Of a stretch of DNA of 64,000 nucleotides, positions 39,101 through 52,706 are shown in pieces. Both the position numbers and the translations under genes were made by a program. The notes under the pieces were generated by a model. That model did no database searches. It saw nothing but the letters and a program-made list of their open reading frames with translations, and was not told the DNA's origin. Positions within the stretch are counted from its first letter, which is position 1. Every line of letters begins with the position of its first letter. Source of the stretch: Strix aluco (taxonomy: Eukaryota > Chordata > Aves > Strigiformes > Strigidae); the NCBI RefSeq assembly GCF_031877795.1, contig NC_133933.1, forward strand, positions 387,001 to 451,000. Reading direction: 5' to 3'.

Positions 39101-42100
39101 TAAAATTTTTTATTGGATTTGTGTGAAGCCCCTCATTATCACACAGAACTGAGTACACAGCTTATTAAATGTCAAGGTTTTGGTATGCATTAGTCTTATA
39201 TTGGAATGCTGCAGTTAGACATTTCTCTGTCATGTTATTTTACCTTTTTTTCCCCCACTGCCTACAGTATCTTAAAAAAAATAAACAAAGCTTAATTTTT
39301 GCTGGGGGTTTTTTGTTGTGTGTTTTTTTTTTTTTTAAATATTTGCTCTGCATTAACTCTCTGCAACTTTTACTTGTTTTATTTTATTTCAGTTTGATTT
39401 AAGATGACTAGGAGTCATCAGGTAGTGGTGCATAATTGCTGTTTTAACAGGACAAAAACTCAGAGAAAATGTTTTGATATGAGTAACCTGAATTTCAAAT
39501 TATCTTAGAAGGATCGGGAGAACTTATGGGACAGTTCTGTATTACCATTTTCTACTATAAAACTTACTGCAAAAGTATACACATTCTGATTTTTACAGAA
39601 GTCTATAAGCTGCATCTTGTAGGACAGAAGAGATCAACCTCCATGAACTATTACTCCCATCTTTCTTTCTGACTAAATGGATGTCAGATAGATTTATCTA
39701 GGCAATTTCCAGATACTTATTGTCTGTCTTCTAAGTCTTGATTAGGTTTTTGCAGCAAGAATCACATCTTTCTTTTAACACTTAATGGAAAAATGATAAT
39801 GTGTATTTCAGTAATTCATACTTTTGCCCATGGTGAGTCGTTCGTAGCTGGTTATCTCAAGAAAGGATTTTGTCGGTAGGGGCTACAAATGTCCTTCCAA
39901 CATTTTCCCCACGCAAACTGGCAACTGAGACTTTCAGATGAGGAGGTGCAAGTGGCTGTAGTCCGTGCCTCGGGCTTTTCCCCAAGGACACGAGGGCTGC
40001 AGTTCTGCTGGTGGAAATGGAAGAGAGTTTTGGTTTTGTACTGCACTGCAGAAAAAAGCTCCTTTGCTATAGTATTTATTTGGGAATACAAACAGGCGTT
40101 TTGGTTTGAGGGAGGTTGTTACTGATTGAAACAAAAAAAGTCTTGGATGAGGAGGAAGTGCAGCGATATTTGTAGCAGTACTTCTGATAGATTTCTGTAG
40201 AAGGACAAACTGCTGGAACTGTTCTCAGGTACCGTAAATACTTCTCTGAGGTATCCTCAATGACTTTAGTACTAGGCTTGCGCCTAGCATCCGTATGCTT
40301 TCTGCAGCGCCAGGTGTTTGAATGCTTCTCTGCAAAAGCAGAAGGGATTTTAAGGTCTTTTAAAGAGTATTCTGTTCGCTTGCCTGCTGCTCATTTTTTT
40401 AGGAACCTTGGTGAACAGCAAAAAAGCCTGCTTTTTTTCCCACTTAAAAGACTCTTCTTTGGAATAGCAGCTTGTTTTTCATGAGATGCATTTCTACCCC
40501 AGGACCATTTAGTTGCCTGGAGTTTCTGTCTAACAGACAAGTTGAATTTAAATTCTTCTTTAGAGGTGGTATTTATAACAGACTTGGAATGAGACCTCCA
40601 AAGCTTTAGGGAGGCCTGAACTTAAGGCCAAGTCTAGACCATATGTTTATGTCTCTCTTGAAGACAGACATGATGAACCAACCAAGAGATCTCTAAAGGA
40701 AACATGGTTCAACCCTGCTGCATCTTCAGGGACAGTGACACTGGATGCATCCAGGGAAGAATATCTCAGTGCTTTGGTCTGGGGTCAGTGCTGTTGCAGG
40801 GAAAGGGTTGCATGTGTTACGCAAATATACTGGAAGTAAAAGTTACTGGTTTAGTTTTCACATCATTTCTACCTTGCATTCTCAACAAAATTGTGCAAGT
40901 TCTTAAGAACAAGTTAATGATGATGTACTACTCAAAGGAAACAAAGAGGTATTGCTATTGGCGTGACTTTCCGTCACGGTGATGTCCTGGCTTGTGCGTT
41001 TGCTTTTGTGACCTCTTGAGCTCTTTGCACTTACCAGACACGACTGGCAGCACAGCGAATCAGCTCAGCAGTCAGAGATGGACTTGATGGTTCCCAATTT
41101 CAGTGTGTGTTGTGTTGCTGTACACATTCGCATTTCAGAATTATTGCTGAGAGGTTTTGCATGTACTAATGTGTTTTTAATATAAAATACTTCAAGTTTC
41201 TTTAAACAGGCTAACAGGATGATGAACTTCAGTACGCTGTATCTTACTGATATAATTTCTGTTGATGCTGTTGAAGTCTGTTCCTGACAGATGGATTGGA
41301 ATACACTGAAACTGTGGTAATAAAAATAGAATCTGAAATAAACTATACTCTGAGGGAGATACGGCAACCCCTTTATTTGGGTTGCCCAACACTCCTTGTT
41401 GCAAAAGATTTTGCTGAATTTTTATTGGGAATTTTGAGTGCCTTCATTATTTTTAGCAGACCTGAATGTTGAAGGGATAATCCTACATGCAATTTGCTAA
41501 CTTGTCATACATTTTATATGTAGTCATACTAATATTGATGCATCCACATCAAAATTGGGCATGTATTTATGCAAAACGTCTGCTTCCTTGTCTTCAGAAA
41601 TTGTCTTCAATATGCAGAGATAAAAATTGCACGTGTCATATACACTTATACTGTCTTTATTATTACTTGCAAATATTAATTTCAAAATAATGGTATTTAG
41701 AACAGTTTTGGGCAAGATGAGCTGAACTTCTGAAGAATTCAGGATAGTATAATACTTCCCTCTTTTTTTATAAAAAGAGATGTTGTTTATTCCAGAACTG
41801 ATTAAGTTAACTATAGTAAAACAAGACAATAAAATACGCCTTCAGTTTATGACAGCTCTACTTGCAGTCAAAGTTAGAACGTTTTTTCCTTTCACCCTGA
41901 CTAGTCAGACCATACTGCCTTCTTCTATGTACCTTAAGATATATTTAACAAAAGGTTAGTCACAGTCAGCTTCTGTCTGACCAGAAAACATGTTAGATGT
42001 AAATTTCCTTAATTTTTTCTCTCATATCTTGAGTTTTTGAACATTATTCATAAGGTACCTAAAGGAACTTTTGGCTTAGTTCTCCAAATGCTGGAATCTA

Positions 42101-43524
42101 TGATTAGGTAAAAGTTGAGCTTTCTCTTCGTCCTTCTGTCTGGCAGAATATGAGCAAGATGAATATGTATATGTGACAAGTTACACTCTTTGGCCCTCTT
42201 TACACTGGTGTTGAGTATGTGCTAGTGTGGCCACATTTAAACAAGATTTTAGCGTAGGTCTAGAGTAGATTCCTGATTCCTGTAGGGTTCTGAGATTACT
42301 TTCTCATCAGTTTAGAAATTATGTATTTTATTTTAAACACCCATTGAAGTACTGTTCAGTGAAACTCTTCTTTCTATTAGCAGCTGTAAAACAAGTTTGT
42401 AATATACAATGATGCTCCTGGTCCAAGGTCTAATTTGCAGAGTGATTACTGCATATGGGCTGGCTCTACTGCTTCTAGAGGTTTGCATCTTTTTTTAAAA
42501 TATGTGGCAACAGGAGGAGGCCACAAATCTCTAAAAGGATATTATATGGAGTCTTTAGGAAAACTGTCTTGTTGAAAGAACTATTTTAAAACTTGTCAGG
42601 CTGAGGAGCTTTGGTTATTTCTGGGAATTACTTATAACCATCTTGGTTTGACAAGCTGCTTTTAGAATGGGCAGTTCTGTGCAGTATTCTGTGTAGGACT
42701 GCTTATAATGCAGTCCCTCCTTCCCAAGAGGTAAATAACATAAATGCCTTTTGCCAGAGACTGCTCTTTGCGGTTGGGTTAAGTATCTGGAGGTGGCATT
42801 GCAGCAGGCTGTACCTCTGTTTCCCCCGTGTCTGTGCAGCCGGCACCTTCTCTGGTGGCAGTTAGGACTGCCTAGATAAATTGCCTTCTGGCAGCTGTAG
42901 GCCTTTTCTGTGGCATAGGAACGGAATGGTATAGTACAGATGGGGATCTAACCCAGAATTACTAACATCAGCCTAATCCTGAAGACATGCTCTAGTTTCA
43001 GCCTGTAGTGGCTATTTGGCATTTTCATCCAGGAAACAGGTTTTAAAGAATTGCACCCAAGGAGCTGTGTGGTTGCAAGAAGCAGCATTTTACGGCAGGT
43101 GCTTGAAGCAGGTAGCCCACTAAAATCACAGACAGGAGTATTGCTTTCTCAGATGCATGTTAGTTTAGTGTAACACCATAGGTCTGGCAGGTGGTTATCC
43201 TTAATTGGGTAAACAAGTAATAATGCATTAAACATTAAAAAAAAAAAAAAGCACAACAGAGAACTTCATTACCTAGTAATGCATACATGTATACCTACTA
43301 AGAGGTACCCCTATTCCTTAAGTGGTATGCTTTCACACCGGGTATCACCAGAACTTGTTCAGGTAATGCTGTTTCAGGGAACCTGCTTGAATATAGCCAC
43401 CGGGAGGAAACAGGAGTGGCTGCTGCACTAAGGTTTAACGTTTATCATGGTGGAAAGGTTGCTTATCCAACGATGCTCGGAGCCTTCCTGGATATTTTTA
43501 GAAGATTAAGATTACTGGACATGG

Positions 43525-43529
43525 GCTCA
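43525..43529 (+). repeat. 5-bp target-site duplication, left copy (GCTCA)
   Basis: Directly precedes the TGT start of the solo LTR. The identical GCTCA follows its ACA end at 44,079-44,083. Confidence 0.85.
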
Positions 43530-44078
43530 TGTCCTGGTTTCAGCTGGGATAGAGTTAATTTTCTTCCTAGTAGCTGGAACAGTGCTGGGCTTTGGATTTG
43601 GGGTGAGAATAATGCTGATAGCACACTGATGTTTAGTTGTTGCTGAGCAGTCCTTACGCTAAGGCTGTTAAACTTACACTTTTCAGCTACTCATGCTGCC
43701 TGGCCAGCGGAGGCTGGGGGGCATGAGAAGCTGGGGGGGCATAGCCAGGACAGCTGACCCCAACTGCCCAAAGGGGTGTTCCAGACCCTGTGGCCTCACG
43801 CCCAGTGGGGAAACTGGTGGGGGGCACTGCGGCTCGGGGATTGGCTGGCCCCCAGTCAGCAGGTGGTGAGCTGACCAGAGTATTGTGCATTACTTGTTTT
43901 GATATTCTATTTTTAAATTTATTTTTTTCCCCCCTTCCTTTTCCTTATTAAACTGTCTTTATTTCAACTCATGAGTTCTACTTTTGTTCCTAGTTCTCTC
44001 CCACATCCCACTGCAGGAGGGGGCAGTGAGCACATGGCTGTGTGGTGCTTAATTGTTGGCTGGGGTTAAACCATGACA
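43530..44078 (+). mobile_element. Solo LTR of an avian ERVL-like endogenous retrovirus
   Basis: A 549-bp element starting tgtcctggtttcagctggga and ending ttaaaccatgaca, with TG/CA termini and perfect 5-bp GCTCA duplications on both sides. I recognise the start and end as a common bird LTR type (similar to the chicken element described under the name Hitchcock). An ATTAAA near 43,950 fits a poly(A) signal in + orientation. There is no internal coding region, so this is a solo LTR left by recombination. A 5-bp duplication is usual for class III/ERVL elements. The intact duplication suggests modest age. Confidence 0.88.
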
Positions 44079-44083
44079 GCTCA
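44079..44083 (+). repeat. 5-bp target-site duplication, right copy (GCTCA)
   Basis: Matches 43,525-43,529 exactly and fixes the right end of the solo LTR. Confidence 0.85.
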
Positions 44084-46052
44084 GGATACACAGTTTTTTG
44101 CTCTTTGAGACTTGATAAGATTTTTTGAGTGTTTAATGTTGTTAAATAATGGTGTTAAAGAAGTGCCACTGTCCTTTTTTTTTTCTTTTGTATGTGGCAC
44201 TTCCCTCCTCTATTCCTTTTCCATACTTCTTCGTTTAATCAGTTGGTTTCTATACCACATGTCATGACACTCAGAATGTCATTAAAAATTAGGGGCGCTT
44301 CTTTTGGATATGGGACTCTTTTGAATATAGAATTTTGGATATAAATTGTATCACAGGTATCAAATGAATTTCAAATGAAAATTTAACACTTCATATTGTG
44401 ACAGAAAATTTTAGCAAAGAATAAATTTAAATCAAGAGAGGTAATTCTCTTTATTTCTCTTCTATTAAGTGGAGGGAGAATCCCTTTTTAAAGAAACCTG
44501 CACATCTGTGTTGGGCTTATCTCCCTTCCACAGACTTCAGGGAGCCTCCTCTTCTCTGCCAGGGAGGAGCTGGGAGATGGTAAGGCTCGCTAGACTAACG
44601 CTGGCCTTCGTGACCATAGCTGGAGTCTGATGGTAGCTGCAAGAGCTTTTGGACTCCTCCTTTCTTCTTTCTATATGCTCTAAAATGTTTTGCGATGATA
44701 GTTTAACAAATAAGACATGGTGTTAACCTGAGTAGGCTGAAGTTCTTTGGGAGCAAATGGGGGGAGAAAAAAGCAGTCTGTACGATGTACTGTTTGAGAC
44801 ATGACTGCTGCCTAAGTGACCTTGGGATAATGGAAAATGGGCTAGGAGCACTAAAGAGGATAGTTAAGATTAATTAAGGCGATAGGCCAGTAATGAAGTG
44901 GCTATCGAGCAGTTTGTATCCATTTCCTGTGCATCAACTTGTAACCTTTCCCTCTGGGTATTGTTAAATTGCCCCGATAGCAATACTGTATTGTTAAAAA
45001 GTGTGGACAATTAAGGTGAAGAACAACAAGGTGATTTTGGAATAAGGCCTATGTGTTAACCATAATTAGTTTCTGCATTTTGTTACCTTCTGAATAGCAG
45101 CGCACTGATCCCATGAGTTTTTCTGAATTGAAGGATATTATACAACTATTGCTTTGTTCCAAGTGAAACTTGATTAATCTACCCAACAACAAAATTTTTG
45201 CTGGTGCACATTGTTCACAGTCCAGAAGAGCTGTTCTAAGAAGCAGCTGTGCAGGTGCTAAATACTTTATTTCAAACTGGAAACTTAAAAGCAAGCTGCT
45301 TGTAGGTCACACTACAGATCTGTGTAAATAAGCTTGCTATTTATGATTTTGGTCTTCTACACATTAATTCCTCTTTTTATCTTGGTGGAATGTTGGTACA
45401 GTCAAGACAGTGACAGTGAAAGCTGATGTTTGAGAAAGGCAGTAGCTGCAAAGTATGTTGAAGAGTAGACTTCTGGCAGTAGAGGTCTGGAAAATCTGAT
45501 TTTTAGCTGTAATTGCCACATTTAAAAATGTATTATTTTGTAAACTATGACTCATCAGGATGACTAGCATATAAGATGCATGCATTTATTATCGATGGCA
45601 GTAAATAATTACTGAGTCCAGCTTAAATTGTGAAAACTTTTATATTTCTGCCATAAAATCTATTTTTAGAAATAGATGAAAAAAGGTAGTATAGTTTAAT
45701 CCACACTGTATAACTATAGCCATCGAATGTAGATAACTAGATTAATCCATGCAGTTATCCTCTATAGCCTCTAATTTAAACTTGTACAATGGATTGGTGA
45801 AGGTATTTATTCCTTGCTAAGGAAGATTTCAGTATGTCTTTAAAACTTATATACCCCTTTCTAAAGTAAGAATAGTAATCTTAAATTCATTTGGCTTGTT
45901 GTTTGGGGTTTTTCTAGTTACCATACATGCTAATATTTCTGTTTCAGTGAAATTAGTAGTTCAGAAATAGAACTAAGATGAGAAAATGTTCAGGGACCTC
46001 CATCATAAATCCCTGTAAAGAACAGAATTAAAAGACAGTAATAAAGCGTGTG

Positions 46053-46074
46053 CACACACACGCACACACACACA
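46053..46074 (+). repeat. (CA)n microsatellite
   Basis: About eleven CA units interrupted by one CG. Potentially polymorphic. Confidence 0.85.
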
Positions 46075-48154
46075 GAGGGTAAATATTGTTTCAAGAGAAA
46101 CTGAGGTGTTAAAGAATTTTTATGTGATCAACTTCAGATACTGACATTTTAATGAAATTTGCATGTAATTAAATCCCTCAAATTCTATCTAAAAGTAGGA
46201 TGGGATCAAAACCTGATGTGTTTTATTTTTTGCTGTGAGCAAAACGTGTTGGGCTGTGTCTGGAATTTTACCCAGCCAATTAAAAGGGAGGTTTTAATTA
46301 CTGGAAGGAGTATAGAGACCCTGAATTATCACAGCTGCATTCTGTTTAATTGAGCAGCAAATTAATATCCCTATTCACTCTATATCACAAATTTATATCA
46401 CTAGTTCACAGTTTTTGGAGTGTTCTAATATTCCTCTAGCTTATAGCTTGCAAGCTACTTGACTGCCTCTGTACAATGCTGCTTGAAGATGAACTGCTAA
46501 CGAAATCACTTTCGATACTAAAACATTTCTTGTATGACTAATGTCCTCGTCTGTATGGCAGCCTAAAATGACTTACTGCCTTTTAAAAATTATTCTTTTG
46601 TCCTTTTAAATTATCCTTATATCCTTTTTAAAATTACCTTTCATAAATTCAAGTCCTCCCTGGCCGAACGCTATTAGTTTTATAAATAATTACTAACTTA
46701 AGAAAATAGATATAAAGTAATTTCTTCCTTTGAGATAGAACTTAGCGAAGAACTTAGAGTTTGGAGGGCCTTGCATTTTTTGTTTGTTTTGTTTTTGTAA
46801 TTGCTTTTCTTTGGGCTTCTATCCAGTTTTCAGACTTATAAATTTTGTTGTTTTGCTCCTTGTAAGGAGATGAATTTATTGGAGAGAAAAATAAAATACA
46901 GCATGAAAGAATATCGTATTATTTTAGTTTGCAGAGTGAGTGGAGTGCATACTGCTAATGAAGGTCTCTTACTGATTTTTGGTTACTCACCTCCAAGGCA
47001 TCACTGCTGCATTACAAAGCTAGGAAGGAGGCAAGAAAGGGTGCTGATAAGCAGCCAGCAGTATCATTATAGTAGAATCTATGGAAAGTAATTCCTCTCC
47101 CCATGTAGCAAATAAATACAGAAGTTGATAAATGTCGGTACTTCTTCAGGCTTTTAGCAGAATATGACCCATTGTTTCATTGTCTGCTCTGTAGATGTAG
47201 AGAGCTCATAAAAGCACATATGGCAGAAGCCTACAGTTTTCAACTCTTGCACCAAACTGGTTATGTCGGTGTATATTTTAACAGTTGTAATTGCAGTGTA
47301 GATTAATGAATTACCAGAGAAATTATAGGTAATAATATCATGCGTGGTACAGAAAATCTGTGGCTTGCATTAACAATAAATTCCAGGATTGGGATAAGTT
47401 TTTGGAGAGCTTGTCCACTGTAGTTTTTAGCTTTGGTTTGTACTGAAGAGTTAGGTATGATACGTCTTTTTGTAAGAGATACCTAGCGTGGATGCAGTTT
47501 CATTCTCAGAAGTCTTTCATGGAGAGAGGATATTTTGCTCAGGAAACCTCTAAGAGAATATAAGAGCAAGTAGATATCTGAATTGTATACAAGGACACAT
47601 GACATCATCTTTAAAAGCCTGTATTTTTTTTAAAGCTCTGAAACTAATTAATATCTTAAATCAGTAACACAGAGGCCTGTTTCTTTACAGCTCTGCACAC
47701 AATTAAGTCCCTTGCTATTTCACACTCCTGGCTGTCGGCCATCATATGGGTAAATCTGGAAGTCTGCTAAACCAAACTGAATCCAACTGATTAGCTGATT
47801 TTATTGACATGGCACTCCCCTAATTTTAAATTGGGTTTATGCTCAAATACTCTGTTCAGTTTTAGCCTCCAAGTATCATATGAGCAAAACCCACTTTGTG
47901 TAAGAGGAGAGTGTAGTGCTTTGTCTATTGGGGCAGGAGTAATTGAAAAAGGTGGTATGAAGAAGAAGACATGTTTTGTTCGTCAGATGAACCTGGCAGT
48001 TGTGGTATGAAGCCTGCTCTCTCCTACTGTGATGTAGAAGGCAAAAAACCCTGTAGCATCCATGATACCGTGAGCTAGAGAAAACCCAGAGTATTAGAAA
48101 ATGATAAGCGCTAAAACAGATTATAACTGTCTGAAACAACATGCTGCCAGGCAG

Positions 48155-48175
48155 TTACGTAATTGTATTACGTAA
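48155..48175. promoter_or_regulatory. Two TTACGTAA palindromes, 13 bp apart
   Basis: Exact TTACGTAA at 48,155-48,162 and 48,168-48,175. This 8-mer is a consensus-type site for NFIL3 and PAR-bZIP factors (D-box) and is also bound by C/EBP. Two perfect copies so close in AT-rich intron are unlikely by chance, but function is inferred. Confidence 0.4.
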
Positions 48176-51100
48176 TATTGTGTCTCCACCACAATACTGA
48201 ACTGAAAATAGAGCAGAAAGGTCTCCAATGAAACCTGCTCTCTGAGATTTCACAGGAAGCGTCACTCCAGGTTCAGAATCTCTGCTTTGAATAGTTTGCT
48301 AAGAAATCAAGAGAACAAGAGAAATAATAACAGGCAAGAGAATGAGTCATAGTGCTTACATAAAAACATAAAAAGTCATAATTACATGTTTGTTTATATA
48401 ACTCTGGTATTAGTCTCACAAAAAAAAGTTTAAAAGGCATTCTTTGGATAACTGTCATCTCTGTCAAATACAGCATTTCATGGATTTCGGTAGTGTAATA
48501 ACTCTGCAACACCTGCTCTTTCATATTTGCGTCTGTGGCTGCACATCCAATAAAACACAGGTAAAATTAAAAACTATGGATAATTAATAACTGTATATTG
48601 CATATATATGTGTTTTGAATAACAGGGCAGTCCTGTGTTATGAGGATGCTTAGTGCAGCCAGTTCTACTGGAGAAAAAAAAAAGCTGAAGTGGTTTGTGA
48701 AAAGTGTATCACGAGTCATTCACCAGAACGTGAAGATTAATGAACAACTGGTGATGCTCTGGTTCCTCAGAAATTGAATACTGAAAATTTGATCTACTTA
48801 TGTAAAATATTAATTTAACTACATGACATTACTTTTTATTTGAAACTTAGGTATTTACATTTTATAGCAATTATATTTTTAAGCAAGTGTAAAGCAATCC
48901 TGTCAACATTGTTTAACTCAAGATAAATTAGTATCAAGTCTGTCTGTGCATGTAGCCTGTGGGCTTTGAACAGTGTGTCAAGTATTTACATAGTTTCTGT
49001 TATCTAGTTTAGGTGCAACTTGAGAAACTAAAGTCAGGAGGTTAATTTTATTTGGTTGTCAAAGGAGAACTGTTTCCAGGCAGGCAATTCAAACCTCCAC
49101 CAAGTTAGTTGCCTAAAATAACCTTAATTAGAGGGACTGAACGATTTCCCATCATACGTTTTTCCCAGCTATCCATTTTGTAGCCAGCAGAGAAGTTATC
49201 TGATTCAAAGAACAGGCTAAATTTCCAAACTCCATCTTCATTTTTTGCTATTGCTCTTGTCTTTCTGTAGAGTTACCACAGACGTAATTTGCTTTTCAGC
49301 TATCATGGCTCTGTGGGCATTACTTTATGTGCTAACATATGAATTGCTCTCTTTAACACAGGTGGATCATTTCAAAAGTTTGGAAGTTAATCTTCAGTGT
49401 CTAAAATCTTTAGAAAATACTTGAATTTCCAGGGCTTATTTGTATGCTTTGATGAGAACTAGGATGTAGATCTTTCACTGTAAAATGCTAACACAAGATA
49501 TCTGAAAGTCTTTATGCTTTTCCAAAATCTTTACAGTTTACTAATATAACTCTGCTGAAAACTTTTTATACAAGTTTCTGTGGTTCAGTGGACATTGAAA
49601 CTAGCTCTGAATTGCATGATTTTAATACGATGATGAAGCTCTTTTAAATCATCAGCCTGAAATGTCATTCAAAGTAGATGGTATCACTGACGAACATAAC
49701 AACTTCGAGAGGTGGTAGGAGTCCTGGTGTAAGTAAAGGCTTCTGGTTTAGGTGTCTGTATGTTGTCTAGCTCTTCATGTGTCTGCTAGCAGTGACAGCA
49801 CTGAGTCTGTCTGCATGTGACCTCTGCTGTGCTTCCAGTGGAGTGACTAGACTGAGTTCAAAACAGGTGAAAAAGACTTCAAGTTGTATAAATCGGCATA
49901 CTAGATTTTGAGTGAGAAAGAGATTCACTTTCCAAAATCTGGTGAATACATGAGTGTGACTAGTCATCAGAGGTAATTTTAGACCCACATAGAAGATGGG
50001 TGACAGCTATTTATTTTTGTAAATGTCTATTTAAAAAATATTTTAAATCTGAACAGATAGTATTTTTCTCTGAGAGTTGGCATCATGTGAGATATAATAT
50101 GATTTTTCTGTAAGAGACCCGAGAGAGCAGTGTCCATTTATCTGAGCAAGGAATGTTTTGGCACTTGTGTCTATATCAGTATAATTTTACAGTTATAATC
50201 TTTCAGTTAACTGTTAGATCTGGTGATGGGTCATAAGAGAATTTAAATTAAGAGTAACCATGGTATTTTGTTTTTCAACAGAGGACAGATTAAATCAGGT
50301 ATGAATACACTGCTGTTAAATAAAACAGCTCTTTAGAATGCTGTCTTCCTGTTGTTTCTTCCAGTATTAAATAGTTGCTCGATGGAATTGTTCTGAATGT
50401 GCTCCGTGCACGGTGTATTGCATTTCCTGTTTTCCCTGTGGTATCCATTATTTTTCATTTTGAATCTGCGGAACTCCCTACTGCCTAGAGGTAAATGTTC
50501 TTTTACCTTGTCATTTGGTTGTAAATTGCTTTATATATGACGACAGTTAAATGCGCTGCACAAATTCTTTTCTGCCTTCTTCCTCCCTATCAGATATAAC
50601 TAGTTAATCAACCCCCTCGAAACTGAGCGTTTTCTGCAGCTGTCACAGGTTACTACCAGTTGAGCTATAGTTTCTGTGTACTGATCCACCGCAGTCTTTT
50701 GTCAGGATTGTGTTCTGGTTTCTTAATATTTTTTTATACAGAAACACACAAATATATATATTGTATATATATCTAAAAACTATATAATTATGTAGAATTA
50801 TATGATGCATATATAAAATATGTATATTTGCATTTCAGATGCGTTGTTGACTAAATGTTTTACATAAATGTTCAGTACGAAAGCCCCACACCTCTATTCT
50901 GTGTTACAGCATCTTGCATTCTTTGGATTTATGGACGATTGAGCTGATCACAGCCACAGTCCATGCCATTGTGAGTTATCTCTAGATAAACAGGAATGTG
51001 TCTCTCGCAGTAAGATGTGTGTTCATACAGCAACAAATTTGGGAACAAGCCTCCCTTCAGCTTTCCAAGAAGTCCATTTCACCATAATTTCAGATCAGTA

Positions 51101-52673
51101 GTATTAGAACTCTTGACAGTGAAATTGTACTGTGGCCACCCCTGAGCTGCTCCTTTTAACTTCTGGACCCTTTCTCTCCTGTCCTGATGGTAGTAGTGAT
51201 GGGTGATGCAGTCCTTCATTGAGTTGATTAAGTGGACATAAACCTGAAATTGCTAAGCAGTTAGAACTAAACGGAAATGCTCAATATCAGCAAGTCTGAG
51301 ATTTTTCTGAGTTGTGACAGAATTTTAGACTCCTGGGAAACGTTACCAGTAAAAAAAAAATAAGTTCTTGGATTGTGACAGGAGGGTTTTTTTGTCACTG
51401 GTGTGTGATAGAAATTTTTTTAAACAGAAGTGATAGTCACCAGAAGAAAAATGACAGTCACAACCATGATTTGTTCTTTGTGGTTTGGTCTACTGGCTTT
51501 ATGACAACATGTCAAAATCTAGTTTATCAGTAATAGCATATTACCAATAAATCATAACAGAAGAGCTTCACTGTATTTCAACATAGATTTAAGGCATGAA
51601 CATAAGACATCGCATTCTGCTTTGAAGATCATGGGGATTTCTAGCTCGTTTCTTTCTGAAGACAGATCATGGCATTTCACATGTCATTTCCAGTTATCTT
51701 CTGTACTGATTGTTGCTGTGGGAGTGTTAGCATACTCTTTCTAACATGTTCTATTCCAGCTGTTCCTCTGGCTCCCTTGCGTCAGTCAGCTACAGCTGGT
51801 TTCTCATTACCTTTGGCATCCACCACCCCAAATGGAATAGCTTCGATGGAACCAAAATCAAAGTACGTCTGTCTCTCTCCTGTTTGGTTCTTGGATTGCT
51901 CGCTGATGTGGGACTTCCCAGACTCACTTGTGTGTGCAGTGTGCCAACATATTTTACCTATCTTATTTTGAAACTTGTAGCATATGTCTTTGATCAGCTG
52001 TTTCAGAAACTAGTAAAAAAACCCTGATGTATTTACTTCATAGAAAAAGTCAGCAGCATGTGGTAAATTTGGAACATCATTTTGTTGATAGACATTTAAT
52101 CTTTATTTTTCTTAATTAGAAGCTTCATTTATATTTTAAAGGATACTTCTTTTGATTTAATAATTTTTCCTTTTTTTTCAAATTTATATTTCTTACATTG
52201 TTGTAAAAAGAAAGCTCAGCTGACACAGTGAAAAAAACCAAGTGCTTCTAGCTGGCCTTTAAGGAGATGACTTCATGGTTATCAATCAAACTCCCACAGA
52301 GCTGCAACAATCTGCTTTGACTGATGACCCCATTGTCACCTCCCTAAAGGCTGGCTAAAGGTCTCTCTTCTCTATGCTAACTCTGAGACATTCTTTGACT
52401 AATATGTGGAAAGCTTCCTCGCTTATTTTCTCTTAATTCTGTTTGGCTTGCATGGGGTTTTTTTCCTGTTCTGTTTTCACTCTTCTGTGTTAATCTAGAT
52501 ATTTATGTTATAGTTCCTTCCAGTCAACACAAGATGATACCCCTTGAGTAAAACAATAACCTGTTATGAATCTGCATTGTTTCACCACACCTGTGAGAGT
52601 TAGGTGCTGATTTACATGGCTAAGAGTATTTATTTCTCTAAAATGAGGTTCAGTTGATTGTAACCTTTGAACA

Positions 52674-52706
52674 CAAGGGTCAAGGGGCAATGACCCTTGA
52701 CCCTTG
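52674..52706. promoter_or_regulatory. 13-bp perfect inverted repeat made of DR1 nuclear-receptor half sites
   Basis: The arms caagggtcaaggg and cccttgacccttg are separated by 7 nt. On the + strand gggtca-a-ggggca (52,677-52,689) is a DR1-type direct repeat. On the - strand gggtca-a-gggtca (52,691-52,703 as complement) is a second. DR1 elements are the preferred sites of HNF4, RXR/PPAR and COUP-TF. Regulatory activity is inferred. Confidence 0.4.
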
